From Phycisphaerae bacterium (GTDB taxonomy: Bacteria > Planctomycetota > Phycisphaerae > UBA1845 > Fen-1342), in NCBI GenBank assembly GCA_026984555.1, contig JALSRY010000036.1:1-5507 (forward strand): 5,507 nt of DNA, written 5' to 3'. Positions within the stretch are counted from its first letter, which is position 1. Each line of letters begins with the position of its first letter. The position numbers were made by a program, and so were the translations under genes. The notes beneath the pieces were generated by a model, which did no database searches, was not told where the DNA came from, and saw only the letters and a list, made by a program, of their open reading frames with translations. Below are positions 5,088-5,507 of this stretch, one piece after another.

Positions 5088-5507
5088 GAGCGTCTTCCTC
5101 CATGTAAGCCAACGTGTCCTTGGCACCCCGCCCGGGACCACCCCGGCCGGCGTGCACTGTGACGGATGACCCTCGCCGGCAGAGAATCCCAACGCCGGCG
5201 AAGCGAGTTGCGGCAGGTCGCGGCGGGAATGCCTTTCCTCCTTTACGCTCCTCGGGCCGGTCACGCTCCCGAGACACTCCCAGCGCAAACCTCCACCACC
5301 AGCCAGTCCCAGAAAGTTCCGTGCCAGGACCGTCGCATTGCGGGCGATGTTTTGTAACCGCTGTAGCACAAGCATGTTATGTTTGCGGCGTTCTCGCGGC
5401 TGGGCCATGGTGCGCTCATCCCACCGGCCGTTGGCGGCCAAGTGGCCAAATCCTCAGCCACCCGCGCGACGACACGGCAGGGGGTGTGCGATCGTGGCAG
5501 CGATGTT
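5088..5507 (-). other. Upstream/leader region of the tandem-repeat gene, no gene recognised
   Basis: These 420 bases lie upstream of the tandem-repeat protein. Open frames cross it on both strands, including the in-frame extension to 5441, but their products are arginine- and glycine-rich, without domain character or matching ribosome sites, so none is called. Hairpins occur at 5132-5146 (CCGGG/CCCGG) and 5173-5201. A Shine-Dalgarno-like AAAGGAGG (minus, 5244-5237) has no ATG, GTG or TTG at a useful distance. No convincing -35/-10 pair was found for the tandem-repeat gene. The somewhat A+T-richer patch around 5335-5380 is the likeliest place. Confidence 0.5.
5173..5201 (-). promoter_or_regulatory. 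8-bp GC inverted repeat in the leader of the tandem-repeat gene
   Basis: TCGCCGGC (5173-5180) and GCCGGCGA (5194-5201) are perfect complements with a 13-base loop, 86 bases upstream of the start codon at 5087. A smaller hairpin (5132-5146) lies between it and the gene. If the region is transcribed, both would fold in the 5' leader. No known riboswitch consensus is recognised. The function is unknown. Confidence 0.3.

Noticed and set aside
5088..5441. In-frame 118-residue N-terminal extension of the tandem-repeat protein
   Set aside because: It would bury a clear signal peptide in the middle of the protein. The ATG at 5087 has a good Shine-Dalgarno, and the extension has low-complexity, arginine/glycine-rich composition.

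Overview
The window is GC-rich, densely coding DNA that most resembles a Planctomycetota genome, probably of the Phycisphaerae type. This is an inference from gene content. There is a pseudopilin-like protein with the G|FTLIE prepilin motif plus the 'CPSD' and 'DGH' motifs of the large planctomycete H-X9-DG/DUF1559-like group. There is also a secreted beta-propeller-like protein ending in a dockerin of the DLDGDGDVDLADL type, and two further signal-peptide proteins. No housekeeping gene, RNA gene, CRISPR array or mobile element is visible, so the assignment cannot be made firmer from the window alone.

Layout, left to right. (1) Positions 1-533, minus strand: the N-terminal 177 residues of a secreted protein whose C-terminus lies beyond the left edge. 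(2) Positions 534-1002: a divergent, comparatively A+T-rich regulatory region with a good sigma70-like promoter for the minus-strand gene and a nested inverted repeat before the plus-strand gene. (3) Positions 1003-2381, plus strand: a two-gene unit made of the 320-residue pseudopilin-like protein and, 8 bases later, a 135-residue membrane-anchored protein with nine cysteines arranged as two zinc ribbons. (4) Positions 2382-2678: a convergent intergenic stretch packed with GC-rich hairpins, probably transcript ends for both sides. (5) Positions 2679-3797, minus: the secreted dockerin protein. (6) Positions 3798-3917: a spacer carrying a perfect 11-bp inverted repeat. (7) Positions 3918-5087, minus: a 389-residue secreted protein built almost entirely of three Ig-like repeats with a period of 120 residues. 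(8) Positions 5088-5507: a non-coding leader or upstream region with several inverted repeats.

All five genes encode exported or membrane-anchored products, so the window is a cell-surface or secretion neighbourhood. The pseudopilin and the zinc-ribbon protein are probably co-transcribed and translationally coupled. The repeat protein and the dockerin protein lie in the same direction 120 bases apart and may share a transcript, although the hairpin between them could separate or attenuate expression. No enzyme active site is recognisable in any of the five. The points most worth a second look are the tandem-repeat protein next to the dockerin protein, and the coupled pseudopilin/zinc-ribbon pair.
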